Shown piece after piece: positions 32,494-44,204 of a stretch of DNA of 64,000 nt (position 1 is the first letter of the stretch; the number at the start of each line of letters is the position of its first letter). The notes beneath the pieces were generated by a model that did no database searches, was not told where the DNA came from, and saw only the letters and a list, made by a program, of their open reading frames with translations. The stretch spans positions 6,448,001 through 6,512,000 of the forward strand of contig JAETXT010000001.1 in assembly GCA_019188255.1 (NCBI GenBank). Direction: 5' to 3'. This DNA is from Verticillium longisporum. Its lineage: Eukaryota > Ascomycota > Sordariomycetes > Glomerellales > Plectosphaerellaceae. A program made the position numbers and the translations under genes.

Positions 32494-34241
32494 ATGGACG
32501 CAGCTGGTCTCGCACAAATGAACACCAACAACTTCAACAACCAGTCCAACGGGCTCGCCACGCCCGCCTCCGGACTTGCTTCCCGTCGAGGCGGCCAGAA
32601 CCTCAAGCCTCTCTCCCTGGCTTCGCCTCCCGCCGGCCAACAAGACAACGGCGTTCCCACTCCACGCACGAGCCGTTCTCACCTGCTCGCTGGCCTTCGA
32701 ACCGCCCCCAAATCGGCCACTGCCTCCACCTTTGCGAACTCTGCAAGCATGGCCTCTCCCACTGCCCAAACCTTCAGCAACCGCAACAGCATCGCTGGCA
32801 GCATCTACCCGCAGGGTACCAATGCCTACACGGCTCCCAAGACGGCTTTGCCCCAGTATGGCCAGCAGCAGGCGTACAACCAGATGATGAACATGAACCA
32901 GCAGCAGCAACAATTCACAACTGAGCAGGTTCTCGCTCCTCCTGAGATCCACGTCGACGACCAGGACCAGATGGACCCCCAGCTGTACGCTCAGCTGGTC
33001 GCCACCAGCATGTACCTGGCGCAGCAGCGGCGGGCGCTTCAGCAAGAGCTCCACCACATCCAGGTAGCCGCGCAGCAGTGCCTGGGCCTCAACATTGGCG
33101 GTGCCCAGCAGCAGATGCAGATGCAGATGCAGCAGCAACAGATGGCTATGTACCAGCATCAGCAGCGCGTGCAGTCTATGCAGCAGTCCATGCTTGGCGC
33201 CATGGGTAACCAGCAACAGATGCAGCAGCAGCAACTGCAGCAGCAGCAAGTGTATGCCTACGTCGATCCCATGACCGGACAGACCAAATACTACGTTGAC
33301 CCCAACGCGGGGCAGTCCAACATGGCAGCCTACATTGATCAGTCTCAGCTTGCTCAGGGCTACGGAAGCCATCAGCAGACGCCGCAGAACAACACGCCTC
33401 GCGTCCAGGTCTCCCCTCCCGCCGAGAACAACACGACTCCTTTCTTCCGCAGCAACTCGCCTCCTAAGCGCAACGAGTCGCCCATTGACGTCGCTCCTCT
33501 TCCTCCCCCATCTGCCAACGCTTTCCGTCGCGGCCACAAGAAGATTGTCTCCCTCGCGATGCCCAGCCTCAACAACTCGCTCGCCCTCTCCAACGATGCC
33601 CCCAAGTCCGCTGGTCCCCGGACTGCCTCCTTCCCAGTCACGCCGCTGACCGGTGGCTACGGACCGGGCCAGGCGCGAGCTGGCGAGCACCCAGTGCGCC
33701 AGCCCCGTGGCCCGCCCTCGATTGAGGAACTCAAGGCCAAGCCTACCACAAAGCACGAGGGCAGCAAGAACTTTGCGGCTCGCACCCGTCGATGCGCAGT
33801 CCACAACCAAGTCCGCGCCAGCCGGGAGAGGACAAAGGGAACGGGCAGTTCGAGCGGATGAAAAGCCTCGTTTCCGAGAGCGCTGAAGAGGTGCACACAC
33901 CCATCACTGACAACGAGTCTGACCCCGGGCGTAGTGGCTCGGGTAGCCTGTCCGGTGACATGGAGTGCTCCCTGCCTAGCTCGCGGACCTCCACCAACGG
34001 CAGCTGGGGTGCTATCGGCTCGGACCGCCCGGGTTCGCGCCAGAAAACGCGCAAGAGCCTCGATAGTGTCAGCAGCGCCACGTCGGGTTGCGAGTCCGAG
34101 AGGGATAACTCGTTTGCCAGCGTGTTCAAGAACGCCGGCCAGAAGACCGAGGTCGAGATGGCTGAAGGCCAGCGCAAGGCGCCCATGCTGGTCCTGACGA
34201 GCGCCGAAAAGCGCAAGAGCGGCCCGCTGGCCATGCCCTGA
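32494..34241 (+). CDS. Gln/Ser/Pro-rich fungal protein of unknown function, with a probable frameshift
   Basis: I do not recognise a named family. The protein starts MDAAGLAQMNTNNFNN and has low-complexity Ser/Thr/Pro stretches, a PQYGQQQAYNQMMNMNQQ region, an ordered helix-like segment DPQLYAQLVATSMYLAQQRR at about 165-195, then long Gln/Met-rich tracts (MQMQMQQQQMAMY, QQMQQQQLQQQQ). A second conserved-looking part has PPSIEELKAKPTTKHEGSKN and ARTRR. The first frame ends at 33861. A second frame (from 33792 or earlier to 34241) continues with EEVHTPITDNESDPGRSGSG and ends RKAPMLVLTSAEKRKSG, which looks like the true C-terminus. The two overlap without stops between about 33790 and 33861, so one missing base there would give 582 residues. 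The Gln tracts suggest an RNA-related or condensate-forming protein, but this is a guess. Confidence 0.8.
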
Positions 34242-35023
34242 GGGCTCGATTGGCCATTTCTTCCAGACGTACGTAATGACGACCATGCGCCTTCATGTCT
34301 CTCCTTTTCCATGACCTGCTTCCCGGGGAGGGCGGGGTAGATCCCTAGCCCCCCGATGGTGAGCAGGCTCCACTCCACGATCGGCCAGGCTTCATTTGTG
34401 TACGAATTTTTTTTTATGGTGTTCACTTCACGCGGCGTTGGTTTCACTTTGGCCTTGCTTCTCGCTGAGCTTGGTCCGAGACCATCGCCCAACCAAGTTT
34501 TCGATTCGACCACCCTCGCCTCGCGTTGGCGAGGGAATTGGGCAATAAATTAGAGGCCCACTGATGAGGGGAGCAGGCTTGATTTGTTGATAGGAGGCAG
34601 AGAGTGTGTGATACCACGCGAGCGAAGGGTACTTGGACCGAAACTGCCAGGCTTTTGGAGACGGTCCTCTCCTCGTCTGGAAAGGGGTTTTTGGTTTACT
34701 GGCTTTCTGTTTGTGTTTTTGTTTTGTTCCTGCGCTGTGGGCATGGGCGAATGAAGTTTCGCGGGTGAGGGCGTCAAACCGTTGCATTCTTCATGCATGG
34801 ATTTCCCCAGCTGGAGCCAGCGTCCCCCCAACAGCTATCGGGTCGGACCGAGTGTCCTATGCCGCAGCGTGCTGGGGGTGTAAATAGATAGTTTAGGACG
34901 GCACAATAAATTGGATGCCAATCATGTTTCCTGATCTATGGCGAGAGGCCACGCAATGACACAGTCACCCGTCATCTTCTACCCCAAGGTGCTAGGCCTG
35001 GTCCTCCCGGCCGCGCCTCGCTT
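34242..35023. other. 3' flank between the Q-rich gene and the DltE-like SDR
   Basis: 782 bp between convergent genes. Contains T-rich tracts (GAATTTTTTTTTATGG near 34405; TTTGTGTTTTTGTTTTG near 34710) and AATAAATT-like motifs near 34545 and 34906 that may serve as 3'-end signals on either strand. No gene seen. Confidence 0.4.
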
Positions 35024-35837
35024 CTAAGAGCTGCTGGAATGCCTCTTCGCGTCGTCGATGTGAGCATGTTCCTTCGCGGGCCCAACCAAGATCTCGTCTT
35101 GCTCGCCACTCTCGAGGGCCACCCACATTTCGTCGATGAAATCCCCGAGGGGCATCCCGATGGGCGCGAGGCCTTGTCGCGTGTGAAGCTCAGTCTGCAC
35201 GGCCGGCGGCACAATCTCGACAACCCTGACGGCGTCCCGGCCGGGCTGCCGCTCCTCGCCCCGGAGCTGCGCCCGCACCTGCCAGGCGAGGGCGCGCAGG
35301 GCGGCCTTGCTGGCGCAGTAGTTTGCGCAGCGCGGCAGCGGCACGAGGGGCCAGGGCCGACGAGATGTAGTACAGGGCGGCGGGGCGGCCGGCGGCGGCG
35401 TGGGCGCGCAGGTGCGGCAGGAAGAGCAGCGTCGTGTGCAGCGGCGCGAGGTAGTTTGTCGTCAGCTCGGCCGTCGTCGCGGCGAGGACGGCGGTGACGG
35501 CGGAGACCCCCGTGCCGTCGCTGGCCCCGGCGGTGGTGGTCAGGGGCCCGAGGGGCAGGGCGTGCTGGACTCCCGCGTTCAGGAACAGGGCCGTCACGGC
35601 TGGGTAGGTTGCTGTGATGCGGGCCGTCCAGTCGGGCAGCGAGGCGAGGTCTGTCACGTCGAGGGGCTCGATGGCCAGGTGGGCGGGGCCGTGTTTGGCG
35701 AGGAGCGCTTCGAGGCGCGCCGTGCTGCGGGCGACGGCTATGACGGATATGTTGTTCGCCAGGAGGCGCTCCGTGAGGGCTAGGCCTATGCCTGACGTGG
35801 CGCCTGTGATCAGGACCTGCTTGTGGGGGAAGGGCAT
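35024..35837 (-). CDS. Short-chain dehydrogenase/reductase, DltE-like, with a one-base frameshift
   Basis: NAD(P)-dependent oxidoreductase of the classical SDR fold, nearest in pattern to the DltE group. The start MPFPHKQVLITGATSGIG carries the TGxxxGIG cofactor motif. It is followed by DVTDLASLPDW, the LFLNAGVQ motif, the serine strand YYISSAL and the catalytic NYCASKAAL (Tyr and Lys). The C-terminal half has VEIVPPAVQTELH and PLGDFIDEMW. The frame changes at the plus-strand G run 35347-35350: one base fewer joins YYISSALAL to VPLPRCANYCASK and gives 270 residues, the normal length. This is the only insertion-type error seen; the others are losses. Substrate unknown. Confidence 0.85.
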
Positions 35838-37172
35838 GCTGGTTTTTTCCGGTCTCGGCGGCGGCTTTGCAGGTGGTTTGTCGTTGGGCTGGTATGACGG
35901 GGGGCAGCGAGCGGACCTTGGCTTTTATTTGATCGTGAGTTGCGCGAGTGGGGTGAGGGGTCAACGGGATGCGGATTCACTGAAGTGTGGCGGGATAATT
36001 TTGATCTCTCTTGTTAGTGAGTCTTTCTATCCATGGTATACATTGTTGTCAATCGTAGGATTTGAAGGCTTGCGTGGTGACATTTGCGCGATCACTGGTT
36101 CGAACTAGGACGAAGTGAGTTTTCTTTGGGTTCTCAACTACATGAGAACTTGGTGCACAACACCAAGAGTGACGGATCATGGGCTAGTTGGAACAGAACC
36201 GTAGAATGCGGCTGGCTGAGTCCTTGTTGGTCATCAACATCGATTGCTGTGGTACTCGGTGAGGACGGCTCTGGACCCGAAATCTAAGGCTGAAGGCCAC
36301 AGTGGATCGGGTTATGGCTGATAACCGCGGCTCGTCCTCGAGTGAAGGTTTCCCAGCACTTTGATTACATTGCAGTGTTTCTGCCCGTCATGTTCATGCC
36401 AAACCCTTTGCTAATATTTCGACAAAGCACACGACGATGGAGGCTTGCAAAAGTCTATGATTACGACCTGAGCGGGCATGACCTGGTAAAGCTTTAGTTA
36501 TTGAAGGCCGCAATCTTCTTATGAAAGGCTATAATAATCTCCATCTGCCTCAAGACCGACTTCCGCAGTGTCCCGGTGTCTGACATTGCGGCCATGACTC
36601 CGAGTCTGGCATATATCTTGGGCGCGAGGACAGATGCGTCTTCCAAACCAGACTGCGAACATAGTAATAATGCCAAAGGTCTGTCGAACCATGGCTACAT
36701 GTCCACAAGATACGATCCGGATGGAGCGATGACTTACTGCAAAACATGCTGTGCACAACACATTGGAGGCAGCCGAGTAGCTGCTGCTACCTGTTCTTCG
36801 ATGTTATACCCTCCGAAGCGCCCGGAACTTGTCTTTCCGCACACAGCATGAAAGTAAGAAGCTGCAACTTTCTGCTGCCACATGCCGATGATGTGCATTC
36901 GAATGAGTGAAAGAAGGTTGTGTGTGCATCTGTTCATCCCCGAGTTTATTTGTGAAATGCAATATGCCTGCAGAACTACAGCGTTAAAAGGCTCCCAGAA
37001 TCGCCACCAGCAGCCTCTCGAAACTTCTGTCTCAGCCGACCCTCAGCCGCCAAAACCGCCGACAGTCTGCCTCCCATACGCTCTTGTGTCATCTGGCTTG
37101 CAGTCTCATAGGAGGTGCTTAGCTGGTCGGTGCTATCCAGAGACGGAGATGAACCGCGCGCAGTGCTCAACA
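35838..37172. other. Interval with no supportable gene
   Basis: 1.3 kb upstream of the SDR gene. Includes its promoter; the rest is of average composition with no domain, repeat or RNA gene that I recognise. Confidence 0.4.
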
Positions 37173-37618
37173 CTAGGCCCCGTTATGCTTCTTCGCATCG
37201 TGATCACTGGGCGCCACGCACCATAAGTCTCCAGGATACTCGGCAACCGCGCCATCTCCTGGGGCGTCCAAGGTATCCTTGCGAAGAATGTCGCCTCTGC
37301 CGTCGTACCCAGCATCAACGACAACGCCAACTTCCTAAGCAATACATGCTACTTGAGCTCAACGATCCTAATGCGGCTAGAGATGGTGCATACGGGGGCA
37401 GAGACCCCAGCCACGAGCACCAGACGCACGTTGGGAAGGCACCCGGTTGACTATATCAAGTAGATAACAGTACGTGCCAAGGAAACCGTCAAGTCCTGAG
37501 GGTCATTGCTGTTTGCCCGTGATGTATTGCCCTAAAATATGAAACTCACGAGTTGCGAAGACAGCTCAATGCTCATTTCGCCCCAAGTCCACCTTCCAAC
37601 GCCTGGTCCTGTCTCCAT
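37173..37618 (-). CDS. Doubtful small three-exon gene, hypothetical protein
   Basis: Possible exons 37618-37550, 37450-37394 and 37334-37173 join in frame across GT-AG introns of 99 and 59 nt to give 95 residues ending in a stop at 37173. Exon 2 reads GCLPNVRLVLVAGVSAP, which looks protein-like. If the second intron is not spliced, the frame stays open to RIRIVELK and then stops. No family recognised and no clear branch site in the second intron, so chance is a serious alternative. Confidence 0.22.
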
Positions 37619-38068
37619 GTTGTGTCAAACTCCAACTGAAAAGAAAAAGTCGTTCACCAAAAATGGTAGGTGCACAAGGGCCAAGTTCCTCTCATCCTCC
37701 TCTCGTCATCTCTTCTCGCCTGGGAAGAAACATGCGTGTGAGATGCGAGTGCTCGCTTCTAAGTCGGTGTGCATATCGTGACGTCGTGCCGTTCGTCCAG
37801 GTGAACTACCTATTCCGTTTTGCGGTTCTGCCCGTCCCGCTCCTTCACAGCCTTGTTTGATCCCTAGATCATTTGCGTATCCAAGTCGGCCTTTACTTGC
37901 CACGTCATTGTTGCGGCGGTATGTTAATTTATACAAATAGAGAAGAGATTCAGTCTCATCCGCATGTACTGTGCTGGACGATGAGCACCGACGAAACATC
38001 GTCATGTTTGTTATGTTCGTTTTTTATCAAACCCCTCGCGGACGGAGACTTGCATGGCGATTCGTCTC
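37619..38068. other. 3' flank of krev-1
   Basis: 450 bp with no gene seen; lies downstream of the krev-1 stop codon and upstream of the doubtful small gene. Confidence 0.4.
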
Positions 38069-39141
38069 TCATAGGATATTGCATCGATGGCCATCTGGTC
38101 GTCGTCCTCGCCTCCGCTTGCGTTTCGCGAGACCCATGATGCCCGTGTCATTGTCGTCATCGCGGCCGTAGTTGTCCCTGCCATCGGCGTCTCTAAACCG
38201 CTCGTCTTTGAGAAGTAGTTGGCGGCAAATATCGATGAATACAGCATCGACATTCGCTGAGATCGACATTAGCACCTTTGGTACAAGGTTGAGGTTAGGA
38301 TTGGCTTACTTCTCGTCCTGGCACTCGTCTCATAATATGGCGCATCCCACATCTGGGAGCAGGCGAAGGCCCTTTGGCGGGGCACTGCCCGCTGCTCCTC
38401 GAGATCGGCCTTGTTTCCGACGATAACGATGGGTACGTTTTCATCGTCTTTTATTCGAGTGATTTCTTCTCGTAACATCTCAATCTCGTTCATGGACGAG
38501 CCCGAGGTGATACTAAAGACCAGGATAAAACCTTGGCCGGATTTCATGTAGAGATCCCGCATGGCGACTGCAACCGTATTAGAGTAGAACTAGCACGAGA
38601 AAGAAGACACATCCATACCAAACTGTTCTGTGCCGGCGGTGTCGAGACTAAAAATGATGAATGATTAGACATGTGCATGCCAATGCTGGACTGCTCGACT
38701 TACATCTCCAGGATAACCTGTCTTCCCTACAGAGAGGCGTTAGTCACAGGCCGAGATTGGTCAGAGAGATCAGCATCTTACATCAACTTGCAGTTGAGTT
38801 CGGTACGTGTCTTCGATGGTTGGGTCGTAGCTTTCAATCCACTCATTGTGTACAAACTGAGCTGCACAGTCGATGAGTTAGACAGTGACACGGCATTAGG
38901 GATGAGGTAATGTTCTGGGTCATCTCACCAGTCAAACAACTCTTGCCGACACCTCCTGCGAAAGAGTCAGTCACCTGAATGCGTTACAAAGACTGGACGG
39001 CGCTTCTCACCGGCTCCTAGCACAACAACATGGAGCTCCCGACTAGACATCAGCAAAATCAGCATATGGCCTCACGATCATGGGAATACAGGACGGCGGC
39101 AGTGAAGCGTACCAGGACTGATGGTGCTTGTGACGAGACAT
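38069..39141 (-). CDS. krev-1: Ras-family GTPase Krev-1/Rsr1 (Bud1, Rap-like)
   Basis: Small GTPase that sets polarity and septation in fungi; yeast Rsr1 feeds Cdc42. I read eight exons: 39141-39113, 39042-39011, 38955-38929, 38861-38782, 38726-38704, 38647-38619, 38567-38310 and 38256-38069, with seven GT-AG introns of 51-70 nt. All phases agree and give 221 residues. G-motifs: P-loop GAGGVGKSCLT, effector loop YDPTIEDTYR, switch II LDTAGTEQFVAMRDLYM, NKADLEE and ETSARTRTNV. The tail has acidic Asp-rich residues, a polybasic run (AKRKRRRGRR) and a CAAX box CNIL for geranylgeranyl or farnesyl addition and membrane anchoring. The residues equivalent to Ras G12, G13 and Q61 (here Gly, Gly and Thr-Glu: TAGTEQF) are the Rap/Rsr1 form. 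Confident as a family; Rsr1 versus other Ras is set by TAGTEQF and the tail. Confidence 0.93.
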
Positions 39142-40012
39142 GGCGGATGGTCAGGAGGGGGGCCTACAACATGCCCGACGGCGGATGCAGGCAGTGAAGG
39201 CGCGTGTCGAAATGTGTTTGGTGGCGATGATTGGAGTTTCAGGAAACTGTCTGAGCCCTTTGTTCTTTCGGTTGGTACCCAGTGCTGGCTGATGCAGGTG
39301 AGGCAGGATGAGAACGAGACCAGGCGCAAATGCAAGTCCAAGTGCGAGCGCGAGCAAGGCTAATTAAAGCAAGCTGAGACGAAAGGAGCGCGTGGCGAGA
39401 AACCTGGCGCGGTAACGATATGATGACACGAAGAAACGGAGGCAAAAATGCGGAGGACAGAGCAAGTGATCGATCGTATCATGAGTCGAGAGGTTGGTTT
39501 CTGGTTGCAGCTGTGGGCCGGTAGGGAACGGACCCGGGGATGCTCGAGTCGGTGATGATTTGATTCGACTGGAGGACAAGATAAAAAAAAAGCACGGGCG
39601 TCCTGTGGTCTAAGTAGCGGCGGCGACAGGGAACAGCAGTCCTCGCACAGCGGGAAATAGATGGGACGGCAGGCCGGACGGAGTAGGGAGCTGAGGGATA
39701 GAAGGTGAGGGAGGGGGCGGGAGAAGGAGAGAGAAGAGAGAAATAAGGGATGAAGATGTCGTCGTGTGTGTAGTTCGTCGCCGTTGCAGGTAAGGCTTGT
39801 CGAAAGAGAGGGGAGATTGGAGAGCCTGTTTAACTGGCGGGGGTGGGTGTAAAGGGACTTTGATACCCTCACTCAGGGCAGATGCGGCCGAGTAGGTAGC
39901 CTTGGATCCAGCTGTACTTTCTTCAGTTGCTTGTTTGCCTGCTGTTGAGCTCGCTCCTCGCTGAATCGCCTGTGGTGTGGTGTGGTGTGGTGTGATGGTT
40001 TGGTGCGGTGCC
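39142..40012 (-). promoter_or_regulatory. krev-1 promoter and pyrimidine-rich leader
   Basis: On the minus strand this stretch is CT-rich, especially 39600-39800 (plus-strand GGAGAGAGAAGAGAG-type tracts), and probably forms the promoter and long leader of krev-1. A GGTGT pentamer repeat (about five units) sits at 39967-39990. No other gene seen. Confidence 0.4.
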
Positions 40013-40050
40013 GTAGGGTAGGTAAGTAAGGTAAGGTAAAGTAGGTAGCC
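40013..40050. repeat. AGGTA-rich block
   Basis: Consecutive GTAGG, GTAAG and GTAAGGTAA units with the same TAGGTA core as the other blocks. Located about 0.9 kb upstream of the krev-1 start. Confidence 0.65.
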
Positions 40051-41045
40051 AGGCAATGTACGTCGCGATGCTATGAGAGGGTGCTGCCTGGGCGTGGCGC
40101 GACAGGAGGAGCGAACCTGAAGCAGTGTGGTCCGGATGATGAGTTCGTGGCTGGTCTTGTGTTGCTCGAGAATGAGGAGAACGACCAACGAGATACGATC
40201 AGGTTCTTTTCTTCCTTTTTTTTTCTCCCTGTTGTTGTCCTCTCAAGAGGCACTGCAGACGTCTTGCAGCATTGTTCTTCCGAATTTTCTTTTTGGCCCA
40301 AGGCAGGCAAGTCGGGGGAAGGGGGGGGGGGCGCGGCACCAAAGTACTGTACAGAAGGGGGGTGGAAAGGGGGAGGGGACCAGGCGGAGGTCACAGAGAA
40401 GGAGGCTTGGAGGGGCTCCCCTCGTAGCGATTTTCCGGGCGGCGCGGCGGTCCAGCCAGTGAGTTTGAGTGCGACTGTCAAGGACAAGGTAGGCAAGCAC
40501 GGTAAAGGGGGCAAGCGTGAGGGAGGGGGGATAAGAAGAAGCGGGGCGGCATGTGTGGCTTGGGCGACCCAAGGAGGCCCTTGCGTCCGCCTTTTCACGA
40601 CTGCCTCAGTACCTCCATCCGGCCAATTCCTTGTGGATAAGTTGGGTTTTTCTTTTCTGCCGCTACCAGTCGCTGTCAACGCTGTCATCACCCACTAGGT
40701 GGTTAGTTTCCCACCTCTTGTCGTTGTCGCCGTGCACATTATCTAGTCTCGATGGAGTGGCGGCTGTTGCCCTTCCCTTTACGACTGCCGGCTGCCTCCT
40801 GGCCTCCTGGCTCTGGCTCCTTTTCGGCTGCTGGTGGTTCCTGGCTCCTGACTCCTAGCTCCTGACGCTTGGGGCTTGGATTTGGCACTTGGGGAATCGG
40901 AAGGCGCGCAGCACCTACCTCACCTCAGGTGGACACAGCAGGGGGTGTGGTGAAAGTGCCTCCCCTTCTTCCCTCCCCCTTCTCCTTCTTCCCTCCCACA
41001 TTCACATGGACCCCTGAGAGGACGCCAACCGGTTGGGTGCTGGTC

Positions 41046-41084
41046 TGCTGGTGCTGGATGCTGGATGCTGGATGCTGGATGCTG
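41046..41084. repeat. Heptamer repeat GCTGGAT
   Basis: Five perfect or near-perfect units of GCTGGAT in a row. Confidence 0.9.
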
Positions 41085-41267
41085 GAAGGACCGGGAGTGG
41101 GGCTTGGGGAGGGGAGAGGTCCTTCCTGTTCCTGTCCCGTCCGTCCAGGGTCTTTTTTCTCTTGCGTGCGTGCTGCGTTGCTTGGGGGGCATCTCGCTCG
41201 AAGCCGCCGAGATGTACCTGCTTTCAATGTGATTCTGGCTTGCAGACAGACCTCGCAAGCCCCCCTC

Positions 41268-41352
41268 ATGCCTCTTATGCCTCTCATGCCTCTCCTGCCT
41301 CTCGTACCTCTCGTATCTCTCCTGCCTCTCGGGCCTCTCCTGCCTCTCTGGC
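41268..41352. repeat. 9-bp tandem repeat ATGCCTCTC
   Basis: About nine diverged units related to ATGCCTCTC, alternating with GTACCTCTC and CTGCCTCTC. The 9-bp period keeps frame, but no supporting gene features were found. Confidence 0.9.
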
Positions 41353-44204
41353 TTTGCAGCTGCTGTTGCAGTTGCATGTGCATCCTGCACTCCCTCCCTC
41401 GCCAGCACGGCCTCTCCGGTCTCCTCGTCACCTCATCCCTTCTTCTCCCCTTGTCCTCGCCCGCTCAGGACACCATCATGCGCCGCATCATCGGTCGACC
41501 TGAGGCGCGAGAAAAGCAACTTGGATTGACGAATAGACCGGTAAAGCAAAGCCTCCCGTCGTTGGATGCCCTCTCATACCTAAGGTAGGTGCCGACCATC
41601 AACGCCAGCTTCACTGTCCCCGGATGACTGCCCAATGTCAGCGCTAGCGCATGCATGCCGACCGCTCAACGGGTTTAGCCCCCCTTAGCTTCAACGTCGC
41701 CCGCCACGGCCTGGTCTGGATCGGCGTCTGTCTGGTGGTCTGGGTAGCAAGTTTCGGCTCGAGCCGTGGACATCTTTTTTTTTTCGCGTTTCTCATCTTC
41801 AGCTCGGAGTCCACGGCTTGATGTGCTACCCGCCCTTCGAGAAGCCTTCTGATCCAATCCACCAAGATAGATAGCTTGCTCGCTTCCAAGGCCTCGGATC
41901 AGAGCACGGCTATTTTCAGGCCCTGCTTCCCTCTGCTTGCCGCTCGTCGAACCCGCCGTAGGTGTTCATACCCTGCTCCCCGGCCGGGGACGAGCCCCCT
42001 TCCAAAGTCCTTCATCCTTGGCGACCAGCCTGGTTCACGTTTTGACTTTCGACAAGGCCCTTCTGGCGCAACCCCCCGGACACACCCAACAGACGGGCCG
42101 ACGAGACACCAACGGCGGGTATAGCTCTCTCGAGCCTGAGCTACCATGTACGTACGACCTTGGCTCATTCATGATCCTTCAACGATGACGCATCTCGGTT
42201 TTCTACTAGCTGAAGTCACTCTGTGCCTGGATCGATCGTACCTAGAGCCAAGCGCATCGTTTCGCCCTCCCCACTCGGACCGCTCCAAGGCCACATCAGG
42301 ATCCCCTCAGAATGCTTCCCCTTCGGCACAGTTTGCCCTGAACTCCGCGTCCAAACAGGTTGGTCTATATTGCCAGGCCACCCAGATCCAAGCACAGGCA
42401 GCGTCACTCAAAGACATTTCAACCCAGACACGGACACGAGCACGGCAGAGGACTGTGCTTCGGTGACGTGTTACCAACGATCGGTCCTTATTGTCCCGAG
42501 GCGTACACTTGAAGACTGCTCTCGCGCCAAAAAAGGAAACTTGCTCTTCCAACGGCTCTCCAATGAGGCGTACATGATAGTAGTGTCCGGTCCGTATACT
42601 CACAAGAGCATACATGTAGGCCGATACGTCATTACCGCGCTGCCGCAAAGCCTATTGCCCTCCCCCGAGCCCATTGTGCCCTGGCATTCCGAACAGGGAG
42701 TCTGGTGACGCTATTGCAATGCTACCCTCAGCAGCATGGCTAGCTTATTAGGCGCACATGGCTGCATGTCTTCGGCAATCGGTCAGACGTATACTTTTAG
42801 CCTCATTTGTGGAAATTGACGTTGAGTGTGTAAAGTGCCCTCGTGAAGCTACTTCTTGGACACACGTCCTGGCACCTTTCCTTGCTGATGGCCGGAATAG
42901 TATATCTGCGTGAACACAACGCCACGAGTAGTCACCGTGACCGGATAATGGGCGCGAGAAAAATCATGACTCCCGCCACGTCCGATGGCCGCCTAGAAAT
43001 TAAGTTTCCCAATGCCTCACGCGGCAGCCAGAAACAAGCTATGGCCACGCATGTATCCAAGGCCTCGGTCGTCAGACAACTGAACACAAGGCTCAGGAAG
43101 CAACCTCGAACGGGCCGCCCTGGTCGAGTAAATTTGCGTAACCTCGCACAGCGAAATGACCGGCGTCAACGCTGTGCGGCCCTGACAGCCGACGACCACT
43201 CTTTAACGCTTTGGCGCCAGCATGTAAACTCGAACCACGCCCTGACATGCCCGTCGCCACGCGAATGCGAGTACCCGGATACTTCGCTTGGATCGGGACA
43301 CGCCCCCTTTACCTGGTCTGCTGATATGAGGGCGGTGAGTGCAAGATTTGAGGTGGCGCATTTTGCTCGTGCATTGAGGCTCGTTGTAAGCTTCGCAGCG
43401 CGGTTAGTTTGGTCAGCGGAAAGCACAATACGAAGGGCGAGAAGTACGACATATGTAAATGTCGTGTATTCAAAGGTGTCATGGTCTATAACTGGCTGAC
43501 ACGTAGGTCATGACGGAGGGGACGACCGCCAGAGGTGCCAGAGGTGAACATCCATCACGAGACTATCGATGCATGAGGATCCACGACAACGCACGAGGAC
43601 AGTTGTTACTCCGGACGACAGTCTTTTCGTGTTCAGCTGAAGTATCTTCCCAGCACGATATCGGCAGGGGCACTCATTGGAGGCTTGAGACGATCACCGC
43701 CGTCGCAGTCACCATTCGAATACATACCTCCCATGGAATAGGACATGGAAGTTCTCGCAAGCTGGGAAAAGGTGCAAGATCTGCCATGTGTGTCATAGAC
43801 CCGATCAATATACTAGAAATTCCGTTCCTCACTCTCTACGCCTATGCCCGCAAGCGGCATGGTTGAGCGTCGTAGGCAACGATATCAAGTGACCACGTCT
43901 GTAGCGGCAGCTTCGTCTTCAGCTTCATGGTCCGAAAATGGATCGTATAACCGTTACAGCTAGCTGCAAGGTGGCACGGGCTTGTGCCTGCCGATACAAT
44001 GGATATGTAGTAACGGCGTGCCACGGTGGCTACGTTACCGTGATCAACTTGACGGGCAGCAGAGGCCCGGATCTCTTGAAGCTTGAGACAAAACGGTGGA
44101 GGCATAACTTTGCGGGCATAAATGTGCTCTCGTGACGAAGGAATAAAGTCATAGCTGGTTCGTCTTAGCTAGTTCCTCTCCTACCGTGCTCGTGTTCCAT
44201 AGTC

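Larger units (their letters stand above)
40051..44204. other. 4.2-kb interval with no supportable gene
   Basis: Contains a G12 run near 40320, a GCTGGAT heptamer repeat (41046-41084), a 9-bp CT-rich repeat (41268-41352) and a short AGGTAGG motif at about 41580. The 218-residue open frame at 42843-43499 (+) is Arg/Ser-rich without domains and I do not call it. No RNA gene recognised. Confidence 0.4.

Noticed and set aside
32305..33900. 531-codon minus-strand open frame, Leu-rich
   Set aside because: Antisense shadow of the Gln-rich gene: CAG codons read as CTG (Leu) on the other strand.
37335..37450. Decayed gene with a single in-frame TAG after IRIVELK
   Set aside because: A 59-nt intron removes the stop and keeps frame, so decay is not required. 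Kept only as a low-confidence gene model.
42843..43499. 218-codon plus-strand open frame
   Set aside because: Length is notable, but it is Arg/Ser-rich with no domain and no partner exons. It could still be an orphan gene; a transcript would change my view.
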